Positions 1 to 8,118 are shown, counted from the first letter of the stretch. The stretch: DNA of 64,000 bases from Paenibacillus sp. FSL R5-0341 (GCF_037975235.1 NZ_CP150241.1:682001-746000); one strand, 5' to 3'. Translations and numbers: made by a program. The notes: generated by a model not told the origin, from the letters alone.

Positions 1-269
1 AGCTCCCGGCTGTACGTATTCACTGCGAACTTTTCAAGTTCAGAGAATTGCTCCAGATATTCGCCAATACCGTTGTGAGAGAAATTGAAGGTCAGCACAT
101 GATGTGTCTTGCTTAGTTGTGAAGCTGCATAGGGGAACATGCCCCAGTCTTTGAAGCCTTTGTATCCGTGAGCCAGAATGATGACCCCTTGAGCGGGTTG
201 TTGTGCAGGGAAAAAGTCCCCGCGAATGATAGCATCTACGTCAGTGGGCAATTCAAAAGTTATAGGCAT
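1..269 (-). CDS. Alpha/beta hydrolase, partial (runs off window start)
   Basis: The N-terminal 89 codons of a leftward gene whose 3' end is outside the window. The ATG at 269 follows a good ribosome binding site (GGAGG, 8 nt spacing). The protein begins MPITFELPTDVDAIIRG and contains ILAHGYKGFKDWG, the HG oxyanion-hole strand of dienelactone-hydrolase-like alpha/beta hydrolases, then a strand leading to FNFSHNG. The catalytic Ser/Asp/His are not in view, so the substrate cannot be inferred. It is divergent from acpS, with about 185 bp between the starts. The family call is fairly safe; the exact role is unknown. Confidence 0.75.
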   Translation of the reverse strand, partial: MPITFELPTDVDAIIRGDFFPAQQPAQGVIILAHGYKGFKDWGMFPYAASQLSKTHHVLTFNFSHNGIGEYLEQFSELEKFAVNTYSRE

Positions 270-454
270 TATTCAGACCTCCTAAGAGTTTCAGATGATT
301 CCTGATTCATATTTTAGCATAAATGGGAATGCGGATAGGTACTCGCTTCTGGTCGCCCCTCCTGCTACAATAGAATACGTGTTCGGAGAGTTACGGATCA
401 TGTGATTGAATGGAGATCTTTTACAGTATAAAAGATTAAGCGGGTGAAGCGTTG

Positions 455-853
455 ATGATATATGGCATTGGCAATGATGTGCTGGAGATTGGACGTATGC
501 GCAAGCTGCTGTCTGGTCGCCATGCGGAAGCTTTTATAAAACGAATTTTAACGCCAGCAGAGCGGGAGATCGCGGCAGAGCGGGGAAAGCGGATGACGGA
601 GTTTGTATCCGGTCGATTTGCAGCGAAAGAAGCGGTGTCCAAGGCATTTGGCTGCGGGATTGGTGGCATCATGGGCTTCACTGACATTGAAGTGCTACCT
701 GATGGGACAGGGCGTCCCGTGGCCTCGCTGTCCAGTCAAGCCTGGGAACGTCTGCAGCTGCCATATGATAAGCAATATGACATTCATTTGAGTATTACGC
801 ATCAGACGGAATTGGCAGCGGCCTTTGCGATCGTAGAACAGATGGAAAAGTAG
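455..853 (+). CDS. acpS: Holo-[acyl-carrier-protein] synthase
   Basis: Transfers the 4'-phosphopantetheine arm of CoA to the serine of apo-acyl carrier protein, activating it for fatty-acid synthesis in the cytosol. The 132-residue product has the usual AcpS size. It opens with the family motif MIYGIGNDVLEIGR, whose Asp binds Mg, and carries the second signature RFAAKEAVSKAFG with the metal-binding Glu. A TTG at 452 directly precedes the ATG at 455; ATG is preferred and the ribosome binding site is weak either way. mutY begins 29 bp downstream with no terminator between, so the two are probably co-transcribed. Confident assignment. Confidence 0.95.
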   Translation: MIYGIGNDVLEIGRMRKLLSGRHAEAFIKRILTPAEREIAAERGKRMTEFVSGRFAAKEAVSKAFGCGIGGIMGFTDIEVLPDGTGRPVASLSSQAWERLQLPYDKQYDIHLSITHQTELAAAFAIVEQMEK

Positions 854-882
854 TTAGCTTGGCAATAGGAGAGGACGGAACT

Positions 883-2250
883 ATGGGTTTACAGGAACAG
901 AAACAACATTTCAGCGTGAATTTGCTGGACTGGTATATGGTCAACCGACGGGATTTGCCGTGGCGTCGCCACAACAATCCGTATTTCACATGGGTATCGG
1001 AGATTATGCTTCAGCAGACTCGGGTCGATACGGTAATTCCGTATTTCAATCGTTTTATCGGAAATTTCCCGACCGTGCAGGCGTTGGCGGAAGCACCCGA
1101 AGAGGATGTGTTGAAAAATTGGGAGGGACTCGGGTATTACTCCCGTGCACGTAATCTTCAGGCAGCCGCGAGACAAGTCATGGAGCTGCACGGAGGAGAG
1201 ATGCCTCAGGAGAAACAGGCTGTCTTTGCATTAAAAGGGGTGGGCCCGTATACGGCCGGGGCCATTCTCAGCATTGCCTTCAACCAGCCGCAGCCTGCGG
1301 TAGATGGCAATGTCATGCGGGTACTGTCCCGATACTTCCTCATCGATGAGGACATTATGAAGGGCAGCACCCGGGTGTTGATGGAAGAGCTCGCAGGAGA
1401 GCTCATTCCGGAAGGGCGGGCGCGTGATTTCAATCAGGCGCTGATGGAGCTTGGTGCGCTGGTGTGTACACCCAAAGCGCCGCACTGCCTGACTTGCCCG
1501 GTCATGGAGCAATGTTCCGGCCGTATCGCCGGAAGAGAGCTTACGCTGCCGGTTAAGACCAAGGCGAAGCCGCCGCGCCCTGAGCAGCGGCTGGTCGCGA
1601 TTGTGGAGGGCCGCGGTGCTCATCGCGGCCAAGTGCTTGTGCGCCAGCGCCCAGACACGGGCCTATTGGCCCGCATGTGGGAGCTGCCACATGTGCTCGC
1701 GGCGCCCGCCGCAGCGAGCAAGAAGGCAGCGCCGCTGGCGGATGAGCCGGCCATGGCATTGCTGGCCGGCAGTCTATGGGCGGAAGGCTTCGCTGCCCGC
1801 CCGGAAGGGCTGGCTACCCATGCGGAGCATGTGTTCAGCCACATTGTCTGGAGCCTGCAGGTGTACAAGTGTACCGAGCAGGACCAGAGCAGTGAGCTTC
1901 CGCTGATCGCAGCGGAAGCCAGAGCCGCCTACGATGCACAGGCGGCAACAAGGGAGGGCACAGCCTCATCATCAGCTGTGTCACCTGAATCAGACACAAC
2001 GCATTCATCGGAGCCGGGCACGCCTAATGCGCAGAACATCTCAACATCGCTTAACGATGGAGAGATGTTGATGTCATCATCTGACGTTAGTGATCCTGCG
2101 CTGAGCACGCTGACACTGACAGGTAAAGGTGATGGCTTGACCTACCGCTGGATCGGTCCGGAAGATATGGACAAGATGGCATTCCCCAACATATTTCTGA
2201 AGCTGATCAGCAGTTATTTTGCTGGTGCGTATGATCAAGTGAATAATTAA
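883..2250 (+). CDS. mutY: A/G-specific adenine glycosylase MutY
   Basis: Removes adenine mispaired with 8-oxoguanine in base-excision repair. The 455-residue protein has the HhH-GPD fold. Catalytic Glu40 lies in SEIMLQQTRVDTV and Asp141 in VDGNVMRVL. The 4Fe-4S cluster cysteines C195, C202, C205 and C211 have the expected C-x6-C-x2-C-x5-C spacing. A C-terminal NUDIX-like 8-oxoG recognition domain starts near residue 235. That domain is interrupted by a low-complexity Ser/Thr/Ala/Glu-rich stretch at about residues 331-416, which makes the protein longer than the usual 350-370 residues. The ATG at 883 is chosen over an upstream TTG at 859 because AGGAGAGGA precedes it. It follows acpS closely. 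Confidence 0.95.
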   Translation: MGLQEQKQHFSVNLLDWYMVNRRDLPWRRHNNPYFTWVSEIMLQQTRVDTVIPYFNRFIGNFPTVQALAEAPEEDVLKNWEGLGYYSRARNLQAAARQVMELHGGEMPQEKQAVFALKGVGPYTAGAILSIAFNQPQPAVDGNVMRVLSRYFLIDEDIMKGSTRVLMEELAGELIPEGRARDFNQALMELGALVCTPKAPHCLTCPVMEQCSGRIAGRELTLPVKTKAKPPRPEQRLVAIVEGRGAHRGQVLVRQRPDTGLLARMWELPHVLAAPAAASKKAAPLADEPAMALLAGSLWAEGFAARPEGLATHAEHVFSHIVWSLQVYKCTEQDQSSELPLIAAEARAAYDAQAATREGTASSSAVSPESDTTHSSEPGTPNAQNISTSLNDGEMLMSSSDVSDPALSTLTLTGKGDGLTYRWIGPEDMDKMAFPNIFLKLISSYFAGAYDQVNN

Positions 2251-2259
2251 ATGGGGGAG

Positions 2260-2454
2260 CTAACGAACTCCAGAGGTTTTATCATGTGGATATACCACAA
2301 TTATAAATTCTAACGAACCTGAGTGACGTTATCATAGCCAAATCAATCCAAAAGTACGCATCAAAGCCCGTATTTGGAGAAATAGCTACTCTGAGATTCG
2401 TTAGGTTCGCGATACGATGAAATATGGAGCAATAGCGTGTCCTGGGTTCGTTAA
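2260..2454. repeat. Four inverted 30-bp TAACGAA repeats between mutY and sodA
   Basis: The 316-bp gap between mutY and sodA holds four related 30-bp units. Two run forward (2260-2289, 2310-2339) and two in reverse complement (2375-2404, 2425-2454). All begin YTAACGAAYC, continue with a short CAG/GAG box and end with a TAT-centred segment. The reverse units sit opposite the forward ones, so a transcript could fold into a long nested hairpin. I see no open reading frame here. The rest of the gap holds the bidirectional terminator at 2494-2541. The family looks like an intergenic repeat, but its copy number elsewhere is unknown to me. Confidence 0.7.
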
Positions 2455-2493
2455 AAACAAAACACCCATTAACTATAACTATAGCGATAGCAA

Positions 2494-2541
2494 AAAGAGA
2501 GCCTGATCACGGTCACAACGACCGAATCAGGCTCTCTTTTA
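2494..2541. terminator. Bidirectional terminator, mutY / sodA
   Basis: AAGAGAGCCTGAT pairs with ATCAGGCTCTCTT across a short loop that contains a secondary GGTC/GACC pairing. It has a T run on the plus side and an A run upstream, so it can terminate convergent mutY and sodA transcripts. Confidence 0.85.
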
Positions 2542-2566
2542 TGTTAACTGTTGCATACTAACAGTC

Positions 2567-3178
2567 TTATTTTGCAGAAGCGTAACGTTTGTTCACTTCA
2601 TCCCAGTTGATTACATTCCAGAAAGCGGCGATGTAGTCAGGACGTTTGTTTTGGTAGTTCAGGTAGTAAGCGTGCTCCCATACATCCAGACCCAGAACCG
2701 GAGTCAGACCTTCGAAGAGAGGGCTGTCTTGGTTAGGTGTGCTAGTGATGGACAACTTGCCATCTTTGCCAACTACGAGCCAAGCCCAGCCGGAGCCGAA
2801 ACGAGTTGTAGCTGCTTTAGCGAAATCTTCTTTGAATTTATCAAAACCACCCAGTTCGCTATCGATAGCTGCTGCGATATCACCTGTAGGAGCGCCGCCG
2901 CCGTTAGGTCCAATGATTTCCCAGAACAAGCTGTGGTTAGCATGTCCACCACCATTGTTGCGAACCGCTGTGCGGATGCCTTCAGGTACGCTGTCAAGGT
3001 TAGCAATCAGATCTTCCAAGCTTTTTTCTTGCAGTTCAGGAGCGCTTTCCAGAGCTGCGTTCAAGTTAGTTACATAAGTATTGTGATGGCGATCGTGGTG
3101 GATTTCCATCGTTTTTGCATCGATATGTGGTTCCAGTGCGTCGTTAGCGTAAGGAAGTGCTGGTAATTGAAAAGTCAT
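2567..3178 (-). CDS. sodA: Superoxide dismutase [Mn/Fe]
   Basis: Dismutates superoxide to oxygen and hydrogen peroxide in the cytosol. The 203-residue protein has the usual Fe/Mn-SOD length and two-domain layout. Metal ligands are visible as H27 in [10 protein letters not shown]82 in [10 protein letters not shown], and D165 and H169 in the signature DVWEHAYYL. The [10 protein letters not shown] and GGGAPTGD segments are typical of manganese-type enzymes. ATG at 3178 follows AGGAGG. It is transcribed alone, leftward, with a shared terminator at its 3' end. A second, longer SOD homologue of the SodF type lies at 14394-15674. Confidence 0.96.
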   Translation of the reverse strand: MTFQLPALPYANDALEPHIDAKTMEIHHDRHHNTYVTNLNAALESAPELQEKSLEDLIANLDSVPEGIRTAVRNNGGGHANHSLFWEIIGPNGGGAPTGDIAAAIDSELGGFDKFKEDFAKAATTRFGSGWAWLVVGKDGKLSITSTPNQDSPLFEGLTPVLGLDVWEHAYYLNYQNKRPDYIAAFWNVINWDEVNKRYASAK

Positions 3179-3408
3179 AATGAAATACCTCCTGAGATTT
3201 TAGTTTTTTTGAGAACAGGTACATATGTAATAATACCCTTGCCACTAATATTAAACCGCATTCGAGCTAATTAAGCAACATTTTTGTTTATTAAGTCCCC
3301 CGAAGCGTTGATCTAATGATGGGCCAGAGATAACAAACATATTTTACCCATTATGCAACTATTTATGTGTTTTCAGGCGTTTAAATGGATGAAAAGTTTA
3401 ATATTCGT

Positions 3409-3438
3409 ATGTAAACGGTTACAATTAAGCGCTTTCAA
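3409..3438 (+). promoter_or_regulatory. Tandem CcpA (cre) sites
   Basis: ATGTAAACGGTTACAA at 3409-3424 matches every position of the CcpA operator consensus WTGNNARCGNWWWCAW. Overlapping its end, AATTAAGCGCTTTCAA (3423-3438) keeps the ARCGNWWWCA core with two mismatches at the left end. They lie 160-190 bp upstream of the GNAT gene and about 230 bp from the sodA start. No promoter could be assigned with confidence. Confidence 0.6.
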
Positions 3439-3524
3439 AAGAAAATGCGTGTTTTATGGAGAAAAGTATGGTTTAATTGACGAAGAAGCGGTATTTTCTC
3501 GTTTTTTGTCATTATATGAACATT

Positions 3525-3564
3525 GGGTTTTTGGTAAAAAGGGATTCCCTTTTTGTAAAAAACC
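3525..3564 (+). promoter_or_regulatory. AT-rich palindrome upstream of GNAT gene
   Basis: A near-perfect 40-bp inverted repeat centred on AAAAAGGGATTCCCTTTTT, with flanking GGTTTTT and AAAAAACC arms, ends about 33 bp before the GNAT start. It could be a leader hairpin or an attenuator. The remainder of the 419-bp gap (3179-3597), apart from the tandem cre sites, shows nothing I can name; a 74-codon frame at 3353-3577 lacks a ribosome binding site. Confidence 0.45.
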
Positions 3565-3597
3565 TCATCTAAGCTAACGAAAAGGGAGATTTAAGAC

Positions 3598-4023
3598 ATG
3601 CACGTTCGTTCCTTTCAGTTGAGTGATGCAAGCCAGATGACGGAGCTTCTCCAGGTTGCACTATCGGAAGAGTGTTATGAGAACACGATGGGCCCGTTTG
3701 CCCGTCAATTGTCATGGGATTCTGACCTGATCATGGTTGCGGAAGAAGAGGGAGACCTCGTAGGCGCTTTGATCGGTACGATTGATCACAACCAGGGTTG
3801 TATCTACCGTATTGCGGTACATCCAGACTATCGTCGCCGTGGAGTCGGCAAAACACTTGTCGAGGCTATGGAACAGCGGTTCCAGCAGCGTAAAGTCAGC
3901 CAGGTATGGGTGGCGGGTGATGAGCACAACAAAGTAGCCATGCCTCTATATGAAGCAATGGGTTACGGTGCCAATCAGATTATGAGCGCTTTCCAGACTC
4001 TTAGTATTTTGTCCAAAGCTTAG
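3598..4023 (+). CDS. GNAT family N-acetyltransferase
   Basis: A 141-residue cytosolic enzyme predicted to transfer an acetyl group from acetyl-CoA to an unidentified amine. The family's acetyl-CoA-binding motif A is clear in IAVHPDYRRRGVGKTLV at about residues 76-92. It is followed by motif B (VWVAGDEHNKVAMPLYEAMGY). The whole protein is a single GNAT domain. ATG at 3598 follows GGGAG with 9 nt spacing. It is monocistronic, preceded by a long leader with tandem cre sites and an AT-rich palindrome, which suggests carbon-source control. The substrate cannot be told from sequence. Confidence 0.88.
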   Translation: MHVRSFQLSDASQMTELLQVALSEECYENTMGPFARQLSWDSDLIMVAEEEGDLVGALIGTIDHNQGCIYRIAVHPDYRRRGVGKTLVEAMEQRFQQRKVSQVWVAGDEHNKVAMPLYEAMGYGANQIMSAFQTLSILSKA

Positions 4024-4348
4024 TTTGCATGTTTAAAAAGAAATAAAAAAAGATTTTCATTTCATATTAGGCATATCTCTTTAACGTGTAAGAACGTGAG
4101 GGATGTGCCTTTCTATTTATATGAGTGTTCTTCACGTCATATTCCTCTGGTTCCCTCATTTTATGAACATGCTTCGGAGTCTCCGAATTCTATTTAAATT
4201 AACGCGACTATCCCGGCTGTATTCACGATAACGAAGGTATTGGTGCTCATAACCAATTGTTTCACTCTCCCAAATGAAGTAGACTGAAAGGGAGTATGGT
4301 CACCATGTTACAAGTTTAATTCAACTATTTAATAAATGAGGTGTCCCT
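4024..4348. other. Intergenic, GNAT to signal peptidase I
   Basis: The only structure I see is an imperfect stem-loop at 4069-4116 (AGGCATATC pairing with GGATGTGCCT, then TTTCTATTTAT) that may terminate the GNAT transcript. A weak promoter-like TTGTTT/TAGACT pair with 17-nt spacing lies near 4257-4285, ahead of the signal peptidase gene. Confidence 0.4.
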
Positions 4349-4954
4349 TTGAATTCCAATAATTATTCAATGGAACATGTGACTTCCGAGCAACGTAATG
4401 AACCGTCAAAGCCTGAACAACCGGGGAAATCCTGGGTGGTCGAGCTGTGGGACTGGGTCAAAACGATTGTTGTTGCTTTTGTAATCATGATGCTGCTGAA
4501 CCTGTTTGTGTTTAATCTGTCAATGGTCAAGGGACAGTCCATGCAGCCGACACTGGTTGAGCGAGATCGCCTTTTCGTCAACAAAATCGTATACCATCTG
4601 GGTACTCCTTCCCGATCAGATGTGATTGTACTTCGTGATCCAAGTGAAGGTGTAGAGAAGAAGGATTTTCTGGTGAAACGGATCGTTGGACTTCCGGGAG
4701 ATACAATTGAGGTCAGGGATCACCATCTATATGTGAACGGCGAGCAACAAGCGGAAACGTACACTGATATTGAAGTGCAGGACCCTGATTTTGGCCCAAT
4801 CACATTGGAGCCGGATCATTTCTTCGTGATGGGGGATAATCGTCATGAAGGCAAAAGTAAGGATAGCCGAGTATTTGGCAGTATTACATCTGATGAAATT
4901 GTAGGCAAGGCTGAATTTATTTTCTGGCCATTCTCTGAATTGAAGAAATTGTAA
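4349..4954 (+). CDS. Type I signal peptidase
   Basis: Cleaves signal peptides from exported proteins at the outer face of the membrane. The 201-residue protein has a charged N-terminus, one membrane anchor at about residues 37-57 and the S26 catalytic domain. Nucleophile Ser64 lies in VKGQSMQPTL and general base Lys110 in FLVKRIVGLPGD. The C-terminal box FFVMGDNRHEGKSKDSR is also present. This is a SipS/LepB-type enzyme; the paralogue letter cannot be assigned. The TTG at 4349 is taken as start because GAGGTG lies 6-7 nt before it; an ATG at 4370 is possible but lacks a ribosome binding site. It appears monocistronic. Confidence 0.93.
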   Translation: MNSNNYSMEHVTSEQRNEPSKPEQPGKSWVVELWDWVKTIVVAFVIMMLLNLFVFNLSMVKGQSMQPTLVERDRLFVNKIVYHLGTPSRSDVIVLRDPSEGVEKKDFLVKRIVGLPGDTIEVRDHHLYVNGEQQAETYTDIEVQDPDFGPITLEPDHFFVMGDNRHEGKSKDSRVFGSITSDEIVGKAEFIFWPFSELKKL

Positions 4955-5049
4955 AATGATTACAGCACAACAACTTCAGAGCGCATATTGCGTTAAAACA
5001 TATAGACTCGTTCCGTTTGAATTCAATTATGCAAGGCATATATAGAAAT

Positions 5050-5082
5050 TAACGCCTGTCCTCTTACGTGAGGCGGGCGTTC
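5050..5082 (+). promoter_or_regulatory. Leader hairpin upstream of queG fusion gene
   Basis: AACGCC and GGCGTT, with inner CCTC and GAGG, form a GC-rich stem 30-40 bp before the ribosome binding site of the next gene. No T run follows, so it is a weak terminator at best and may be a 5' leader structure. Confidence 0.35.
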
Positions 5083-5124
5083 ACTATTTACGGAATAAGT
5101 GTCGGAAGAAGAGAGGAAAGAGAA

Positions 5125-7008
5125 ATGACGAGCGTACAGACCGGGGCAGCACATGCAGCCTCCGTATGGGAAAAGTTAAAGCAGGAGATCAAGGCAGCTG
5201 GCCCCGGACTGGGCATTGATGATATCGGATTTGCTTCGGCAGAGCCCTTCGTAACGCTAAAATCCATACTGGAACAGCATCGGGCTAAAGGGTACGAGTC
5301 CGGATTCGAAGAGCCTGATCTTGAGAAAAGGGTTCGTCCAGAGTTGAAGGATGGTGAGCCTGCTTCACTCATAGCGATAGCTGTGGCCTATCCATCCAAG
5401 ATGGTGAATCCGCCGAAGTCGGAGCCGGGAGCCTACCGGGGGATTTTTGCCCGCTCCGCGTGGGGGCAGGATTATCATCAGGTTCTGCGTACAGCGATGG
5501 ACAAATTGGTTAATTTCATAAAGGAACGCGTACCTGAAGCGATGATCGAAAGCATGGTAGACACAGGTGCGTTGGTGGATCGTGCGGTATCCCAGCGTGC
5601 GGGGATTGGTTTTAGCGCCAAAAACTGTGCGATTATCTCACCCAAATTCGGATCATGGATTTTCCTCGGAGAACTGGTGACGAATATTCCGTTTCAGCCG
5701 GACACCCCTGTGACCGAGGACTGCGGTGAATGTACGAAATGTATCGATGCCTGTCCAACAGGAGCATTAGTGGGGCCTGGACAGTTGAATTCACAGCGGT
5801 GTATTTCGTTTGTAACCCAGACCAAAGGGTTCGTGGATGAAGAATTTATGCTGAAAATTGGCAACCGTCTATACGGTTGTGATACGTGTCAGATTGTTTG
5901 TCCGAAGAATCGGGGCAAGAACTGGGATCACCATCCCGAGTTTCATCCTGATCCGGAGATTGTGAAGCCGCTGCTGCTACCACTTCTGGACATCGGTAAC
6001 CGGGAATTCAAGGAACGTTTCGGTCAAAGTTCCGCCGCCTGGCGGGGCAAGAAGCCGATTCAACGCAACGCCGTTATTGCCCTGGGCAATTTCAAAGACA
6101 AAAGTGCTGTACCTAAACTTACAGAAGTACTAAAACGTGATCCGCGCCCCGAGTTGCGGGGAACCGCAGCCTGGGCGTTAAGCAGAATTGGAGGAGAAGA
6201 CGCCATGAGAGCAATTGGGGAAGCTGCCGCTAACGAACAAGATGGGAACGTACTAAGCATGCTGCAGAAGGCTGAGGAGCGACTGAGTTCGTCCGAGACC
6301 TTACCCAAACAGCCACAGGCTGGGCAAGTGAATGAGAAGCAGCCAGAGGAACAGAAGAACAATGAGCATAATTCTTTACAGGCGTTACAGCAGGATTTGA
6401 AAATGGAAGCAGCGAACGAACCGGGGAATGAGCAGTCTGGACAATCTGTCAAACCGGAAGCCGCAGCGTGGAAACCTTCAGCAGTTACGGGGCTTCATGG
6501 CAAGCCTGTGTACTACGATGAGGTACTGACACCGATTGGTACACTCACGTTATGCGCTACCGATGAAGGACTGTGTCACATTGATTTTGGCGCCTTTCAC
6601 GTACGCGAAGCCCACCTGCAACAATGGGCCCGTACCTGGATCGGCGAGTATCGATATGAGAAGAATGAAGAGAAGCTCAGCGAAGCTGCAAAGCAGTTAC
6701 AGCAGTATTTTGCAGGGGAGAGAAAAACGTTCGACTTGCAGCTTGATCGGCTTGGAACACCATTCCAGCTACAAGTATGGCAAGTTCTGTCCGATATATC
6801 TTATGGAGAGGCCTCATCACACCAACAGGTTGCGGAAATCATCGGCAGACCCAAGGCTGTTCGTGCAGTTCTGGACGCCATTAGCAAGAATCCGATTCCG
6901 ATTATTATTCCCTGTCACCGCATCAGCGGTAAAGACGGCACCCTGGTGGGTTATGTAGGCGGTCTGCAAACCAAGGAGCAATTGCTCGCATTGGAGCAGC
7001 GATCGTAA
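5125..7008 (+). CDS. queG: Fusion: epoxyqueuosine reductase QueG + HEAT repeats + Ogt-type DNA alkyltransferase
   Basis: The 627-residue protein joins two enzymes. Residues 1 to about 300 are QueG, which reduces epoxyqueuosine to queuosine in tRNA using cobalamin and two 4Fe-4S clusters. VDTGALVDRAV (146-156) carries the catalytic Asp; the cluster cysteines are C200, C203, C206, C210 and C252, C255, C259. Residues about 315-385 are HEAT-like repeats, as in Bacillus QueG. After a Gln/Glu/Asn-rich linker (about 388-455), residues 462-627 form a complete O6-methylguanine-DNA methyltransferase domain with the acceptor Cys597 in IIIPCHRI. The ATG at 5125 follows GAGAGGAAAG; an upstream in-frame start at 5068 lacks one. 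The HD-GYP gene follows after 20 bp. Confidence 0.92.
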   Translation: MTSVQTGAAHAASVWEKLKQEIKAAGPGLGIDDIGFASAEPFVTLKSILEQHRAKGYESGFEEPDLEKRVRPELKDGEPASLIAIAVAYPSKMVNPPKSEPGAYRGIFARSAWGQDYHQVLRTAMDKLVNFIKERVPEAMIESMVDTGALVDRAVSQRAGIGFSAKNCAIISPKFGSWIFLGELVTNIPFQPDTPVTEDCGECTKCIDACPTGALVGPGQLNSQRCISFVTQTKGFVDEEFMLKIGNRLYGCDTCQIVCPKNRGKNWDHHPEFHPDPEIVKPLLLPLLDIGNREFKERFGQSSAAWRGKKPIQRNAVIALGNFKDKSAVPKLTEVLKRDPRPELRGTAAWALSRIGGEDAMRAIGEAAANEQDGNVLSMLQKAEERLSSSETLPKQPQAGQVNEKQPEEQKNNEHNSLQALQQDLKMEAANEPGNEQSGQSVKPEAAAWKPSAVTGLHGKPVYYDEVLTPIGTLTLCATDEGLCHIDFGAFHVREAHLQQWARTWIGEYRYEKNEEKLSEAAKQLQQYFAGERKTFDLQLDRLGTPFQLQVWQVLSDISYGEASSHQQVAEIIGRPKAVRAVLDAISKNPIPIIIPCHRISGKDGTLVGYVGGLQTKEQLLALEQRS

Positions 7009-7028
7009 CGTAAGAGCGGGGGACGTTC

Positions 7029-8060
7029 ATGAAATATGTAAACGTGGAGAGCGTGGAAGCGGGGGAGCTTCTGGGCAAGACGGTATATTCCAGTAACGGT
7101 ACGGTACTGCTGTCTGCCGGAGTCCAGCTCACCGTATACATGGTCAATACGTTGAAGCGTATTGGCGTGACCATGTTATACATCCAGGATGAAGCGTATA
7201 AAGATGTGGAACCAGAAGACATTCTGGATGAAACCACGAAACGGGCAATAATTAACGAAATGAGTGTGACACTCGAAGCGGTTCGTTCCGGGAAGGATTG
7301 GAGTCCCAGAAAGGTCGCCCTCAGTATAGATAAGTTGCTGAACGATGTACTGAACGGGCGTGAACTGCTAGTGCAGCTCACTGATATTCGCACCAAAGAC
7401 AATGCGCAGTATGTTCATGCGATGAATGTGTGTTTGTTGTCTTCGGTCATCGGAATGAATATGGGACTCAACTATAATCAACTGAAGGATCTTGCTGTGG
7501 GAGCACTGTTACATGATATTGGCAAAGTGGGGGAACCTCCCGGCAGTAGTTCTGCCGCTAATTCTTCGCTGCATCACACGTGGCGTGGATTCGAAGTGAT
7601 TAAGAACAAGCGGGAGTTCAGTCTGTTGGTCGCTCATACAGCGCTGCAACATCATGAGCATGTAGACGGTACAGGCATGCCCAGGGGCATCAAGGGAAAT
7701 GATATCCATCTGTTTGCGAGAATCGTTAGTGCAGCTAACATCTATGATAATCTCATTAATGGGTTATCGAGAGATAGCCTGTTGCCACATGAAGCTTGTG
7801 AAGAGATGATGGCGCTGTCTGGTACCAAGCTGGATCGGGACATTCTGATTGAGTTCAACAAGAGTGTATCTGTGTATCCCAATGGCACAGCTGTACGACT
7901 GTCTACCAAAGAGACTGGAGTCATTGTGCGTCAGCATCGGGGATTGCCAGGCAGACCTGTAATCAGGGTGGCGCGCGGAAGTACGCGTTATTCTCTGGAT
8001 GTGGTTGAAATTGATCTGGCTCTGCATACAACCGTTTTCATTGAAGCCGTCATGAGTTAG
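7029..8060 (+). CDS. HD-GYP domain protein, probable cyclic-di-GMP phosphodiesterase
   Basis: A 343-residue cytosolic protein. A DUF3391-like N-terminal segment (1 to about 115) precedes an HD-GYP domain. The metal-binding HD is H162-D163 in GALLHDIGK, and downstream histidines H208, H209 and H211 lie in ALQHHEHVDGTG. The signature loop reads GTGMPRG rather than the usual GTGYPxG, a tyrosine-to-methionine change. HD-GYP proteins typically hydrolyse cyclic di-GMP, but activity varies and substrate identity is inference. Start ATG at 7029, 20 bp after the queG fusion, so co-transcription is likely. The last ~70 residues (RGLPGRPVIRVARGS) form a small extra domain. Confidence 0.85.
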   Translation: MKYVNVESVEAGELLGKTVYSSNGTVLLSAGVQLTVYMVNTLKRIGVTMLYIQDEAYKDVEPEDILDETTKRAIINEMSVTLEAVRSGKDWSPRKVALSIDKLLNDVLNGRELLVQLTDIRTKDNAQYVHAMNVCLLSSVIGMNMGLNYNQLKDLAVGALLHDIGKVGEPPGSSSAANSSLHHTWRGFEVIKNKREFSLLVAHTALQHHEHVDGTGMPRGIKGNDIHLFARIVSAANIYDNLINGLSRDSLLPHEACEEMMALSGTKLDRDILIEFNKSVSVYPNGTAVRLSTKETGVIVRQHRGLPGRPVIRVARGSTRYSLDVVEIDLALHTTVFIEAVMS

Positions 8061-8089
8061 CCTACAGGCGGTTAAACTGGAAAATCCGT

Positions 8090-8118
8090 TTGCTCAAGGC
8101 GTGCGGAAATGCTATGAT
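8090..8118 (+). promoter_or_regulatory. Sigma-A-type promoter for YneF-like gene
   Basis: TTGCTC at 8090-8095 and TATGAT at 8113-8118 are separated by 17 nt. The -10 box matches 5 of 6 positions; the -35 is weak. It sits about 108 bp before the start codon. Confidence 0.5.

Noticed and set aside
2651..3166. A 171-codon frame antisense to sodA
   Set aside because: Same artefact as for acnA: no ribosome binding site and an implausible composition.
3353..3577. 74-codon frame upstream of the GNAT gene
   Set aside because: No ribosome binding site; it runs through the tandem cre sites and the palindrome, which better explain the sequence.
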